Source: Chitinophaga ginsengisoli
GTDB taxonomy: Bacteria > Bacteroidota > Bacteroidia > Chitinophagales > Chitinophagaceae
Assembly: GCF_003014595.1 (NCBI RefSeq)
Contig: NZ_PYGK01000008.1
Span: forward strand, 124,001 to 188,000
Direction of reading: 5' to 3'
Length of the DNA stretch: 64,000 nt
Each line of letters begins with the position of its first letter. Positions within the stretch are counted from its first letter, which is position 1. Below, in pieces: positions 44,686-52,327 of the stretch. The translations under genes and the position numbers were made by a program. The notes beneath the pieces were generated by a model. It was not told the origin of the DNA. It did no database searches and was given only the letters and a program-made list of their open reading frames with translations.

Positions 44686-46032
44686 ATGCCACACGAAAAC
44701 AGAGGTGCTGAAACAATACACAACTCTTCTATGGCGGCACCATACAACCACGGCTCTATGGGAATATCCCGGCCGGCTCCACATCCATTTCAAAACACGT
44801 CAATAGAAAAGAAAAACCAAACTGATGAGGTCTTTCAGATGTATAATGAATATGCGACTGAAGTAAAGCCATTCTCCCTTCCTTCCTTTAATACCAACGT
44901 TCAAACTGAAGCTCAGCACATTGCACCATTTCAATTAAAACCCGGCAATAAGGATTTGCTGCCACAGCAAACATCCCATGTGACTCAGCAGGAGAGTGAT
45001 CAGCCGGCTATACAGAGTGGAGTTACCAGACCTGTAGTCCAAAGAATGGTGCAGGAAGGATTGAACTGGCATACTAAGGTTAAAGTGAATAGCGGTAGTA
45101 ATAAAGGTCGGGTTGCCCTGGTACTAATGCCTTACACTAATCCAGGCAACACAAAGGAGAAAGGTTATTTTGTTAGCTTTATAGATGATCTCTTCCAGAG
45201 AAGTTTCCTGTATCACGAATTAGATCTGTTTGAAAAAGATGAACAACTTTCCGGCGAAAAAACTCAGACTACAGCTCCGCATTGGACGGATGATTTACAG
45301 CGCTTCTCCGGAGATCTTGCCTTAAAGGTTGCTATGTTGCTAAGGGAAAAGTATGGAGGATCAGAAAATGAACACTACAATAACACTTCATTCAATGGGA
45401 TAGAACTGGCAATTCAGCAGAAAAACGTCAGTGAATATGCAAGCCTGGATGAATTGCTGGAAGCAACAGATCGCCTGACTAATTGGAGTGGAGAAAATGG
45501 CGGTGCGTTGGATGATTGGTTTACAAAAAGATTCTCAATAAAAGAGTTATCCTACGATCAGTTAAGAGAGTTGACCAAGGATGTAGCTGAGGTGGGTGCT
45601 GAACGCTGGAACCAGCCCATGGCCATGATAAATGAAGGACTATGGACAGACAGTATGAAGCCCTGCATAACGATTGCAATGACAGCAACGCATAATGAAA
45701 AGCGCTATAATGCGCTTTTACATAGTTTAGATCCATCTGCTGGCGGGCACACTGCTGTTGATGCAATTACAATGTTATTTAATACTAATTCTCCTCCGTT
45801 GGTTCCTTTTAATAAATTGCAAAACATGCAATTCTTTGTAGCGGGGGGCAATAGAAGCTCGGCCGAAAAAGCCGAAAGAATCCTATCGGAGCTTGCAGAG
45901 CGTAGATTACCGGTATCAGGTTCTGCCATCAAAATCCGGACGGAAGAAGTTACACTTACGAAGGCCTTGCTTATTACAAGTGAAGGTAAAGTTTTCTATT
46001 CCATGTATGACGATAGTGTAACGCACAAATAA
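44686..46032 (+). CDS. Putative CheD-like deamidase effector with low-complexity leader
   Basis: A 448-residue protein with no signal peptide or membrane segment. Residues 1-120 are Pro/Gln/Ser/His-rich and look disordered, with motifs APFQLKPG and PVVQRMVQEG like those leading DUF4157-type proteins of Bacteroidota contractile-injection loci. Residues about 121-310 are a mixed region I do not recognise. Residues about 315-448 resemble the CheD/CNF1 glutamine-deamidase fold: Thr321-x5-Cys327 has the same spacing as Thr21/Cys27 of Thermotoga CheD, and His346 lies 19 residues on (17 in CheD) in a matching ALLHSL strand. Next come HTAVDAITMLF and MQFFVAGG, parallel to the CheD helix and its KIxGGA strand, then SAIKIRTEEV and GKVFYSMYD at the end. 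The gene stands alone after a terminator. Function is inferred. Confidence 0.6.
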   Translation: MPHENRGAETIHNSSMAAPYNHGSMGISRPAPHPFQNTSIEKKNQTDEVFQMYNEYATEVKPFSLPSFNTNVQTEAQHIAPFQLKPGNKDLLPQQTSHVTQQESDQPAIQSGVTRPVVQRMVQEGLNWHTKVKVNSGSNKGRVALVLMPYTNPGNTKEKGYFVSFIDDLFQRSFLYHELDLFEKDEQLSGEKTQTTAPHWTDDLQRFSGDLALKVAMLLREKYGGSENEHYNNTSFNGIELAIQQKNVSEYASLDELLEATDRLTNWSGENGGALDDWFTKRFSIKELSYDQLRELTKDVAEVGAERWNQPMAMINEGLWTDSMKPCITIAMTATHNEKRYNALLHSLDPSAGGHTAVDAITMLFNTNSPPLVPFNKLQNMQFFVAGGNRSSAEKAERILSELAERRLPVSGSAIKIRTEEVTLTKALLITSEGKVFYSMYDDSVTHK

Positions 46033-46167
46033 GCTAAAACATAAAAAAAATCCTTTCTCAGATACTATCTGGCCCTGTGTCTGTACCCCGCCTTCTTTGC
46101 CCCTCAAAACTATTAAATGTTCATACCCCCAATCTTCCGTAACTTTATAACACATATACCCCGAACT

Positions 46168-47262
46168 ATGGCAACAACCAACGCAACCATCCTGATCCCG
46201 GATATCAGCGGGTTCACTGAGTTCATGACAACTACTGAACTCAACCATAGCACACTCGCCATTAACATGCTTATTGATGCTATGATTAAAGCTATTGGTG
46301 ACGAATATGAGGTAGCGGAGATCGAAGGAGATGCCGTTTTGTTGGTCAGGAAAGGATCCGCACCTTCCCGGGAGGAAATATTGAATACCTGCATGAACAT
46401 CTTCAACGCTTTTCACTACCAGCGCAAATGGATGCAACAACACATGGTTTGCCCTTGCGGAGCCTGCCAGGCAATTACTAATCTTACATTGAAATTCGTA
46501 GTACATCATGGACCTGTTGCAGAAATAACAGTCGGACGTTTTGTAAAGCAATCAGGCCCGGAAATGATCATCGCACATCGTTTATTGAAAAATAGCATTG
46601 GTAGCAACGAGTACCTGCTGATCACAGAAAAGCTTTTCGAAGAGGAGATCAACAACCCTGTACAGGATGAGCTGGAATGGGTGAGTTCTTCAGAAGAATA
46701 TCCCTCTATTGGTACAGTTAACTATCGTTTCGCCCTGCTTAACAATGCCCGGGAAAAAGTACCGGAACTCCCCCGCCTGCAAAATGATTATTGCGTTGAT
46801 AATACCTGCTACGTAGAAAAACCAATACCTGCGAACTTTCGCGATGTGTATATGATTGTAATGAATATTCCAGGCCGGGCAGAATGGGTACCGGGATTGC
46901 GTAAAGTAGAGCAGGACATCCCTGCGGTGTTTATTGGCAGTATTCATTACTGTACATTTGAAGACTACCAGGCCGTTGTATCTCCACTACGGATGACACT
47001 ATCTGACGAGCAGATCTTCTATGCCGAAAGCTGTATCATTCCGAGGCTGGATCTTTCCCTGGTCTATGAATTTGTATTCAATAAACTGGACGAGAAATCG
47101 TGCTTCTTTGCCTGCCGTTTCCTGAATAACGGGCAATCTCCAATCCCCGAAGATCTGCATGCTGAATTATCACAAAGCATGCAGGATCTTGCGGAAAAAC
47201 TGGCAGCATATTGTATCCAAATGGAAGGCTCTCCTTTTGATCCTGCTTTCCAAAAGGAATAA
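46168..47262 (+). CDS. DUF2652 protein: cyclase-like N-terminal and SRPBCC-like C-terminal domain
   Basis: The start at 46168 (MATTNATILIPDISGFTEFM, 364 residues) is chosen; the upstream ATG at 46117 adds 17 residues not fitting the fold. The N-terminal part (about 1-185) resembles class III nucleotide cyclases: Asp12 in PDISGFTEF and Asp55 in EIEGDAVLLV sit where the two metal-binding aspartates do. A CPCGAC motif (Cys95, 97, 100) follows, suggesting a metal site. The C-terminal part (about 225-355, NIPGRAEWVPGLRKVEQDIP) looks like an SRPBCC/START-like ligand cavity. Whether it makes a cyclic nucleotide is unknown. It is convergent with the ABC genes across a hairpin. Confidence 0.8.
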   Translation: MATTNATILIPDISGFTEFMTTTELNHSTLAINMLIDAMIKAIGDEYEVAEIEGDAVLLVRKGSAPSREEILNTCMNIFNAFHYQRKWMQQHMVCPCGACQAITNLTLKFVVHHGPVAEITVGRFVKQSGPEMIIAHRLLKNSIGSNEYLLITEKLFEEEINNPVQDELEWVSSSEEYPSIGTVNYRFALLNNAREKVPELPRLQNDYCVDNTCYVEKPIPANFRDVYMIVMNIPGRAEWVPGLRKVEQDIPAVFIGSIHYCTFEDYQAVVSPLRMTLSDEQIFYAESCIIPRLDLSLVYEFVFNKLDEKSCFFACRFLNNGQSPIPEDLHAELSQSMQDLAEKLAAYCIQMEGSPFDPAFQKE

Positions 47263-47284
47263 TACATCGAAAAGATAACCAGGC

Positions 47285-47309
47285 ATGATAGGGCATTTTG
47301 CCATATCAT
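47285..47309. terminator. Hairpin between convergent DUF2652 and ABC permease genes
   Basis: ATGATAGGGCA (47285-47295) pairs with TGCCATATCAT (47299-47309) except for one G/A mismatch, around a TTT loop; AAAAA follows on the plus strand, giving a U-run for the minus-strand ABC operon only if transcription enters from the left side. Its place between two gene ends supports a terminator. Confidence 0.55.
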
Positions 47310-47328
47310 AAAAAGCACGCCTGCTGCA

Positions 47329-48372
47329 TCAGGTCCTTATCTCCCTCCTCATAAACCAGAAATACGCCAATGCAAAACAAACCGCTGTTGCAGCGAGCAA
47401 CCCGCTTACCTGCGGCCACACGATCAATATACTTTCTCTTACTGACAAAGGAGACGGAATAGCTCCTGCCATCTGTTCCATCGTCAAAGGACCGAGACTC
47501 CTGACTGAAGGCATCAGCAAGGTTGTCGTGGCATCTGTGTACAGCTGACTGGGCGCCAGGCGAAGCAGATCGAGTATTACATTGTTATAAAAAACAATGT
47601 CCCCCTGTGTCATGAAGTTAGGGTCCGGAAAGACGGATCTTACGATCATGTTCACGACGATCCTGTAAAAAATAGTAAAGAACAACCAGATGCCTATGGC
47701 AGTGAGTGCAGAAGTGGTGGCTTGCCTGAATTTTACAGAAAGTAGTATTGCCAGGCTTAACCAAAAGCCAACATACAATACAGTAAGTATAACAAAAGCC
47801 AATATCCGGAAGAATTCAGCTCCTTCAATCCTGACGCCAGTGATAATCAGTCCACCACCGATCATCAGCAGGCTAAGTGACAAAAACAGAACAGCAACTA
47901 TAACGAGGGCGCTTAAGAATTTAGCAAGCAGCAGATTATCCCGGTACACCGGTTGTGCCAGTAGCCTGATCAGCGTACCATTGTTCCGCTCTGCATTAAT
48001 TGCATCAAATCCCAGGCTGATGCCCAGCAAAGCTCCCAGGAAGCTCATGAAAATATGAAAGGGAGGAAGTGACCCATCTGTCGCGGTCAGCAATTTCAGG
48101 TAAAGGAACAGACGATCCGGATCGTTTTCATTCGAAACGGCCGCCTTTAAATTGCTTAGGGAAACATACATCGCTCCCACAAAAGTCAATACTATGAGTA
48201 TAAGTAATACGATAAACCGCCAGCTGCGAATGTGATCAGCCACTTCTTTACGCACCATTACACCAAAAGGACGCTGGCGTGATGTTATATCCGATACACT
48301 TGGGTCTCCTGCTTTTTTAATGCGCGGCCTTCCTGAAAAAAGATCTTTGAAATAAACCACTGGACTTTCCAT
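47329..48372 (-). CDS. ABC-2 type transporter permease
   Basis: A 347-residue inner-membrane protein with about six hydrophobic segments (for example WRFIVLLILIVLTFVGAMYV at about 53 and FHIFMSFLGALLGISLGFDA). It contains the NosY/ABC-2 feature ERNNGTLIRLLAQPVYRDNL followed by LLAKFLSALVIVAVLFLSLS. The annotated start overlaps the ATPase stop by 56 bases; an internal Met at 48258 (MVRKEVADHIRSWRF) is where related permeases begin, so the true start may be there. It forms an exporter with the ATPase encoded before it; the substrate is unknown. Confidence 0.88.
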   Translation of the reverse strand: MESPVVYFKDLFSGRPRIKKAGDPSVSDITSRQRPFGVMVRKEVADHIRSWRFIVLLILIVLTFVGAMYVSLSNLKAAVSNENDPDRLFLYLKLLTATDGSLPPFHIFMSFLGALLGISLGFDAINAERNNGTLIRLLAQPVYRDNLLLAKFLSALVIVAVLFLSLSLLMIGGGLIITGVRIEGAEFFRILAFVILTVLYVGFWLSLAILLSVKFRQATTSALTAIGIWLFFTIFYRIVVNMIVRSVFPDPNFMTQGDIVFYNNVILDLLRLAPSQLYTDATTTLLMPSVRSLGPLTMEQMAGAIPSPLSVRESILIVWPQVSGLLAATAVCFALAYFWFMRREIRT

Positions 48373-49333
48373 GAGACACGTTTTCAGTTAGATTATTGTC
48401 AAAATACCGTTGATAAATTTCTTCTAATCCATACTCTTTCTGATATACGCCCATAATGTCGAAACCCTTCTCCACAAAGTATCTTACTAACCGGGGCGTA
48501 ATGTTCTCAGCACAGGATATTTCAATGGTGTTGCCAGATGCCGTCACCTTTCTGACAGCGTCCATTTGCAGCAGCGTTGCTTCCCAGGCTGTAGTATCAG
48601 GCAGGGTATCTTTTACTGTGATCGTTACCAGATACAACTCTTCGGCAAACAGATTTTGGGAGAGTTTATGAATATCCCCTTCTGCCAGTAGTTTACCGCC
48701 GACAAAAATCCCCACACGGTCACACACCTGTTGCACCTGATGCAGGTGATGAGAAGAAAGTAATACGGTAATACCTTGCTGACGGCTCAATTGCCGGATA
48801 AGATGAAGGAATTCCTTTACACCTGTCGGATCAATACCCAGTGTCGGCTCATCCAGGATGATCACTTCCGGTTGCCTGATCAATACATCGGCTAACCCCA
48901 GTCGCTGTTTCATGCCCCGGGAATAGGCACTGGTCTTTTTGTGCATGGCAGTGCCCAGCCCCACCAACTCCATCATTTCCTGCACACGATGATGTACTTC
49001 ATGTGCAGGTATACCATTCAACCTGGCGATATATGACAGGTTCTCAAATGCCGTCATGCCATCATAGAAGCCTACACTATCGGGCATATAACCTACCTTG
49101 CGTTTTACGCTAATAGGATCGCTGGTAGCGTTAAAACCACATACCCTTGCTGTGCCGCCGGAAGGTTCTGTAAGTCCTAGCATCATCAGGATAGTAGTGG
49201 TCTTGCCTGCACCGTTAGGTCCCAGCAAACCGAATACTTCTCCGGCATTAATCCTCAGATGAAGGTTGTCTACAGCTTTCAGAGAACCATAGAATTTTGT
49301 CAATCCTTCCAGTTCAATAATTGCGTTTTCCAT
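48317..49333 (-). CDS. ABC transporter ATP-binding protein
   Basis: A 338-residue ATPase with all main motifs: Walker A GPNGAGKTTT (about 39), signature YSRGMKQRL (about 137), Walker B and D-loop VIILDEPTLGIDPTG, and H-loop SSHHLHQV. The extra C-terminal part (about 215-320) is as in drug- or copper-processing-type (CcmA/NosF) exporters. It lies 12 bases after the NEW3-domain gene and overlaps the permease. Confidence 0.95.
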   Translation of the reverse strand: MENAIIELEGLTKFYGSLKAVDNLHLRINAGEVFGLLGPNGAGKTTTILMMLGLTEPSGGTARVCGFNATSDPISVKRKVGYMPDSVGFYDGMTAFENLSYIARLNGIPAHEVHHRVQEMMELVGLGTAMHKKTSAYSRGMKQRLGLADVLIRQPEVIILDEPTLGIDPTGVKEFLHLIRQLSRQQGITVLLSSHHLHQVQQVCDRVGIFVGGKLLAEGDIHKLSQNLFAEELYLVTITVKDTLPDTTAWEATLLQMDAVRKVTASGNTIEISCAENITPRLVRYFVEKGFDIMGVYQKEYGLEEIYQRYFDNNLTENVSHGKSSGLFQRSFFRKAAH

Positions 49334-49345
49334 ATGTAAACACGC

Positions 49346-50215
49346 TTATCTTCTGCCGTATTTTCGGATCAGGTAATAGATAACGCCAACAGCCAGCAGG
49401 ATCACCAACACGCCCAACCAGCCTGCCAGCCATGAGGTGGTGACGGTCATGCGAAAAGTGGCGTTGCCGGTTGCATTGGCATTTTTAACAGAGAAATTCG
49501 TCACATAATCACCGGCAATCGTCTTGTCCGGCACATGCAGCGTCGCTATAATGTCCACGGATTTGCCAGCCTCCACCCGCTCAATTTTCGCGGGCTCGAA
49601 AGTAGCGTCCCATTTGGGTGGCGACTGGGCGGATAACTCCAGCCCATCCAATGGCAGCGAGCCGGTATTTTTTATTGTCAGATGAATAGGTTTACGGCTC
49701 CCCTCAGTAATTTCATCGCTCAGACGCCCGTCGGGAGTTGTCAGCTCTACAGTGTATGTCCCCTTGACCACGGCCTCCAGTGCCAGTAGTACCGTATCTC
49801 CTTCGGCAATAGCGGTAACCGGAATATTATACTTTCCTGGCTGTACCGCAGGTGAGGGTACGATCTCAATAGACACGTCCTGCGTTCTGTTTGAATCGAG
49901 CCTGAAGGAAGTGACCTGCATACCGTCTACCCGGAATGTCGTGTTCCAGCCGGCAGGTATCTGGGCGTTGAATTCAAAGATGGCAGCATGATTCCTTCCA
50001 TTATACAGGGAGGCATTGTACCTGAATGTCTCCCGGGAGGTTGCTTCCAGGTTGATCAGGCGGGCGGTGAATGTCGAAGTCCGGGCACGCGCCGGGGGAC
50101 TACCCTTAAATGAAAGTGGAACAAAAGAAAATACCGCAAGAATAAGACTGAAAGGGATGTAAAGGCGGAATCCCCGGCCCTTGTTTCGCCGGGATTGACG
50201 AATTAGCGCTAACAT
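49346..50215 (-). CDS. Membrane-anchored NEW3-domain protein, partner of the ABC exporter
   Basis: A 289-residue protein: N-terminal signal/anchor (LYIPFSLILAVFSFVPLSFK, about 18-38), two Ig-like NEW3 domains (about 55-150, IPAGWNTTFRVDGMQVTSFR; about 165-260, TIKNTGSLPLDGLELSAQSP and PPKWDATFEPAKIERVEAGK) and one C-terminal membrane segment (LGVLVILLAVGVIYYLIRK) with a basic tail. NEW3 domains may bind carbohydrate or other extracytoplasmic ligands; here both lie outside the inner membrane. It is the first gene of a three-gene unit with the ATPase and permease, so it may present substrate to, or regulate, the exporter. Confidence 0.85.
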   Translation of the reverse strand: MLALIRQSRRNKGRGFRLYIPFSLILAVFSFVPLSFKGSPPARARTSTFTARLINLEATSRETFRYNASLYNGRNHAAIFEFNAQIPAGWNTTFRVDGMQVTSFRLDSNRTQDVSIEIVPSPAVQPGKYNIPVTAIAEGDTVLLALEAVVKGTYTVELTTPDGRLSDEITEGSRKPIHLTIKNTGSLPLDGLELSAQSPPKWDATFEPAKIERVEAGKSVDIIATLHVPDKTIAGDYVTNFSVKNANATGNATFRMTVTTSWLAGWLGVLVILLAVGVIYYLIRKYGRR

Positions 50216-50252
50216 AAAACTAACAAATTCTTAAATTCATTAATAAAACAAA

Positions 50253-50273
50253 AGCGCCTTTAAAAAAGGCGCT
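50253..50273 (-). terminator. Rho-independent terminator downstream of the esterase gene
   Basis: AGCGCCTTT (50253-50261) and AAAGGCGCT (50265-50273) form a perfect 9-base stem with an AAA loop. On the minus strand TTTGTTTTATT follows. It lies 170 bases after the esterase stop and about 38 bases before the NEW3 gene start, separating the two units. Confidence 0.75.
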
Positions 50274-50442
50274 CAAATTTAAAATAAAGTGAATATTTTT
50301 TCCAAATGAATTTAAAAAAAAATTTAGCCCCTGGCAGGGAAACAGAGCCCCCGGGTACCCGCCGCCGCATCAAATCCAGGTCATGACAAACGCTACATTG
50401 TGAATGACACAAACAATAAAAGCTGTCACAGAAACGTATCTG

Positions 50443-51972
50443 TTACCGTGCTGAATATTGAAGATCCGCAGGAATCGGAATCGGCTGTTTAGCATTCAGT
50501 GCACCTGGTGTGAGATAAGACAGCTTCAATTTGAAGTCTTCATTCTTATGTAAATATTCTAAGCGAAAAGGATGGAATCCCTTTTCCAGCGGTAATATAT
50601 AGGAATACGTCCGGTTACTGTAAGAACCCTCCCATTGTATCAGTAGCCGATTATTAAGGTATAGTTTTGAACCTTTGTCAGCATCCAGCACGAAAATATA
50701 ATAGCCATCTTCTTTTGCCTCCAGCAGCCCGTCAACTACCAGTGCGTAATTATTCTTCCGGGGCAGTTTATCTATATCGAAATCTGCAGTAGTGATCCCC
50801 TCCTGCTGCGGCTTCAGGGTTTTAAAATTAGCAGTGCTATCCCACTCTCCTTCATAATAAGCATAATGAAACCCACCCGCTTGCATATTCTTTTGCTTTG
50901 AAACAGGGCTTAACGCTTTTTCAAGGGTAAACTCGCCCGTTTTTATTTTATCATAGCGCGACCGGTTCGAAAACTGTTTCACTGTAACCTTAGTAGCATT
51001 ATCTATATTGATTTCAGGCTGCACCTTTGCAGATGAAATGGTAGGCTGGCTTCCATCAATTGTGTAATACGCTTTTGCCGTATCCCCAAAGTACCATACT
51101 TTAATAGGCTTATCTTTCGACACTATGCCATTCATCGGATGGAATTCGATCTGGCCATTATGCCAGCCATAAGAAAACTTCAGTCCATCATATATGCTTT
51201 TCAACCTTACTGAACTATGTGTCTCATCAGGGTAATTAATGTGCTTCCAGGTCAATCCTGCCGGCGCCATTTTATTCAGCACGGTATCCATTGAGGCGAT
51301 CTTCATAGATTCACCGGCCGGTCCTTCTCTGCCACTAATGAACAGGGTAATATTTAAACCGGCTAACGCAGGTAATTTTGCCGGTGCGAGCTTTTGTATG
51401 TAACCATCCTCCCACCAGAGACTGGGATCAACAGCAATGTATGATTTGAAGGTGTTGGGTTCATTTAACATTGAATTGATAACAAACAACCCACCTAATG
51501 AATGCCCCCATAATGCATTATCTCCGTTAGATGGATATGTTTTATTAATATAGGGTATCAGTTCATCTTTGATAAAACCAAGGAAATTAGCCGCTCCCCC
51601 TGAGGTTTTCCAGTCATTTATGTGGGTGGGTGTAAAATCTTTGATACGATCGATCCCCAGGACACTTACAATTATTGTCGGAGGCATATAGCCCTCCCCT
51701 TCCACAAATTGCTGTACCTTGTTTATTAAGCCTGTATTCCAGTTACCACCATCAAGCACATACAGCACATCATACTTATCTGTGCTTCCCGGCTTATAGC
51801 CCTGAGGCACGAATACCTGTAAAAAACGCTTCTCCTTTAATATCTCTGAATTTATCGAGTCAAGTCTTCCTATGTCAAACACTCTTCGAACGGTGTCCTG
51901 TGCCTTTACGACGTTCTGCTTACTACTGATTATCACTATGAGTATGACGAAAAGGACAAATCTAATTTTCAT
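50443..51972 (-). CDS. Secreted Fes/esterase-D-type hydrolase with PA14-like domain
   Basis: The start at 51972 (MKIRFVLFVILIVIISS) gives a proper signal peptide and 509 residues; the frame is open to 52020. The alpha/beta hydrolase domain (about 25-270) has the nucleophile elbow GHSLGG (Ser about 158), VDPSLWW and a likely catalytic His in PDETHSSVR; related proteins include enterochelin and feruloyl esterases. A short chitobiase-C-terminal-like beta domain (YYTIDGSQPTISSAKVQPEI, about 310-365) and a PA14-like sandwich (about 385-500, AKEDGYYIFVLDADKGSKLY, then LEKGFHPFRLEYL) follow and may bind sugar. Substrate unknown. It is divergent from the large cytochrome c lipoprotein gene. Confidence 0.88.
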   Translation of the reverse strand: MKIRFVLFVILIVIISSKQNVVKAQDTVRRVFDIGRLDSINSEILKEKRFLQVFVPQGYKPGSTDKYDVLYVLDGGNWNTGLINKVQQFVEGEGYMPPTIIVSVLGIDRIKDFTPTHINDWKTSGGAANFLGFIKDELIPYINKTYPSNGDNALWGHSLGGLFVINSMLNEPNTFKSYIAVDPSLWWEDGYIQKLAPAKLPALAGLNITLFISGREGPAGESMKIASMDTVLNKMAPAGLTWKHINYPDETHSSVRLKSIYDGLKFSYGWHNGQIEFHPMNGIVSKDKPIKVWYFGDTAKAYYTIDGSQPTISSAKVQPEINIDNATKVTVKQFSNRSRYDKIKTGEFTLEKALSPVSKQKNMQAGGFHYAYYEGEWDSTANFKTLKPQQEGITTADFDIDKLPRKNNYALVVDGLLEAKEDGYYIFVLDADKGSKLYLNNRLLIQWEGSYSNRTYSYILPLEKGFHPFRLEYLHKNEDFKLKLSYLTPGALNAKQPIPIPADLQYSAR

Positions 51973-52145
51973 TGGGATGTATAGTTTGGTTATTAATGGT
52001 ATCCGGATAACAATATTCACCGTTGTCTTTACCTGGCCTTAAAATCCCCCTCTTACTGTCCTGAAGGCCCTGATACGGTCATTATGCTGTTCTTGCAGGC
52101 TGTTACAGCCAGTAGACAGACTAAAACAATGTCAACTCCAAAATA

Positions 52146-52178
52146 GAGAATTCCAGGCAACAAACCTTACGAATTCTC
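52146..52178. promoter_or_regulatory. Inverted repeat in the divergent esterase / cytochrome lipoprotein space
   Basis: GAGAATTC and GAATTCTC (52146-52153, 52171-52178) are perfect 8-base arms with a 17-base spacer, in the 355-base space between the two divergent starts (51972 and 52328). Half of each arm is the self-complementary GAATTC, which makes chance more likely. Nothing else is recognised in the space. Confidence 0.3.
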
Positions 52179-52327
52179 AGGTCTCTAAAGAAATAATTAC
52201 TGTTGCTTCTAAGCCCTGTCTCTCCATTCAAAAAAAATATTCTCTTCTGCATTTTTTTTGCCATATCTTAATCGATCACAGGTCTATCAATAATAATGTG
52301 TACAACTGACAATCATTGCTTCCTTTT

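Noticed and set aside
44686..46032. True chemotaxis CheD
   Set aside because: The protein is about three times longer than CheD, has a disordered leader, and no chemotaxis genes lie near; only the C-terminal fold is similar.
46113..46551. Minus-strand frames opposite the DUF2652 gene
   Set aside because: They are shadows of a gene with conserved cyclase-like motifs.
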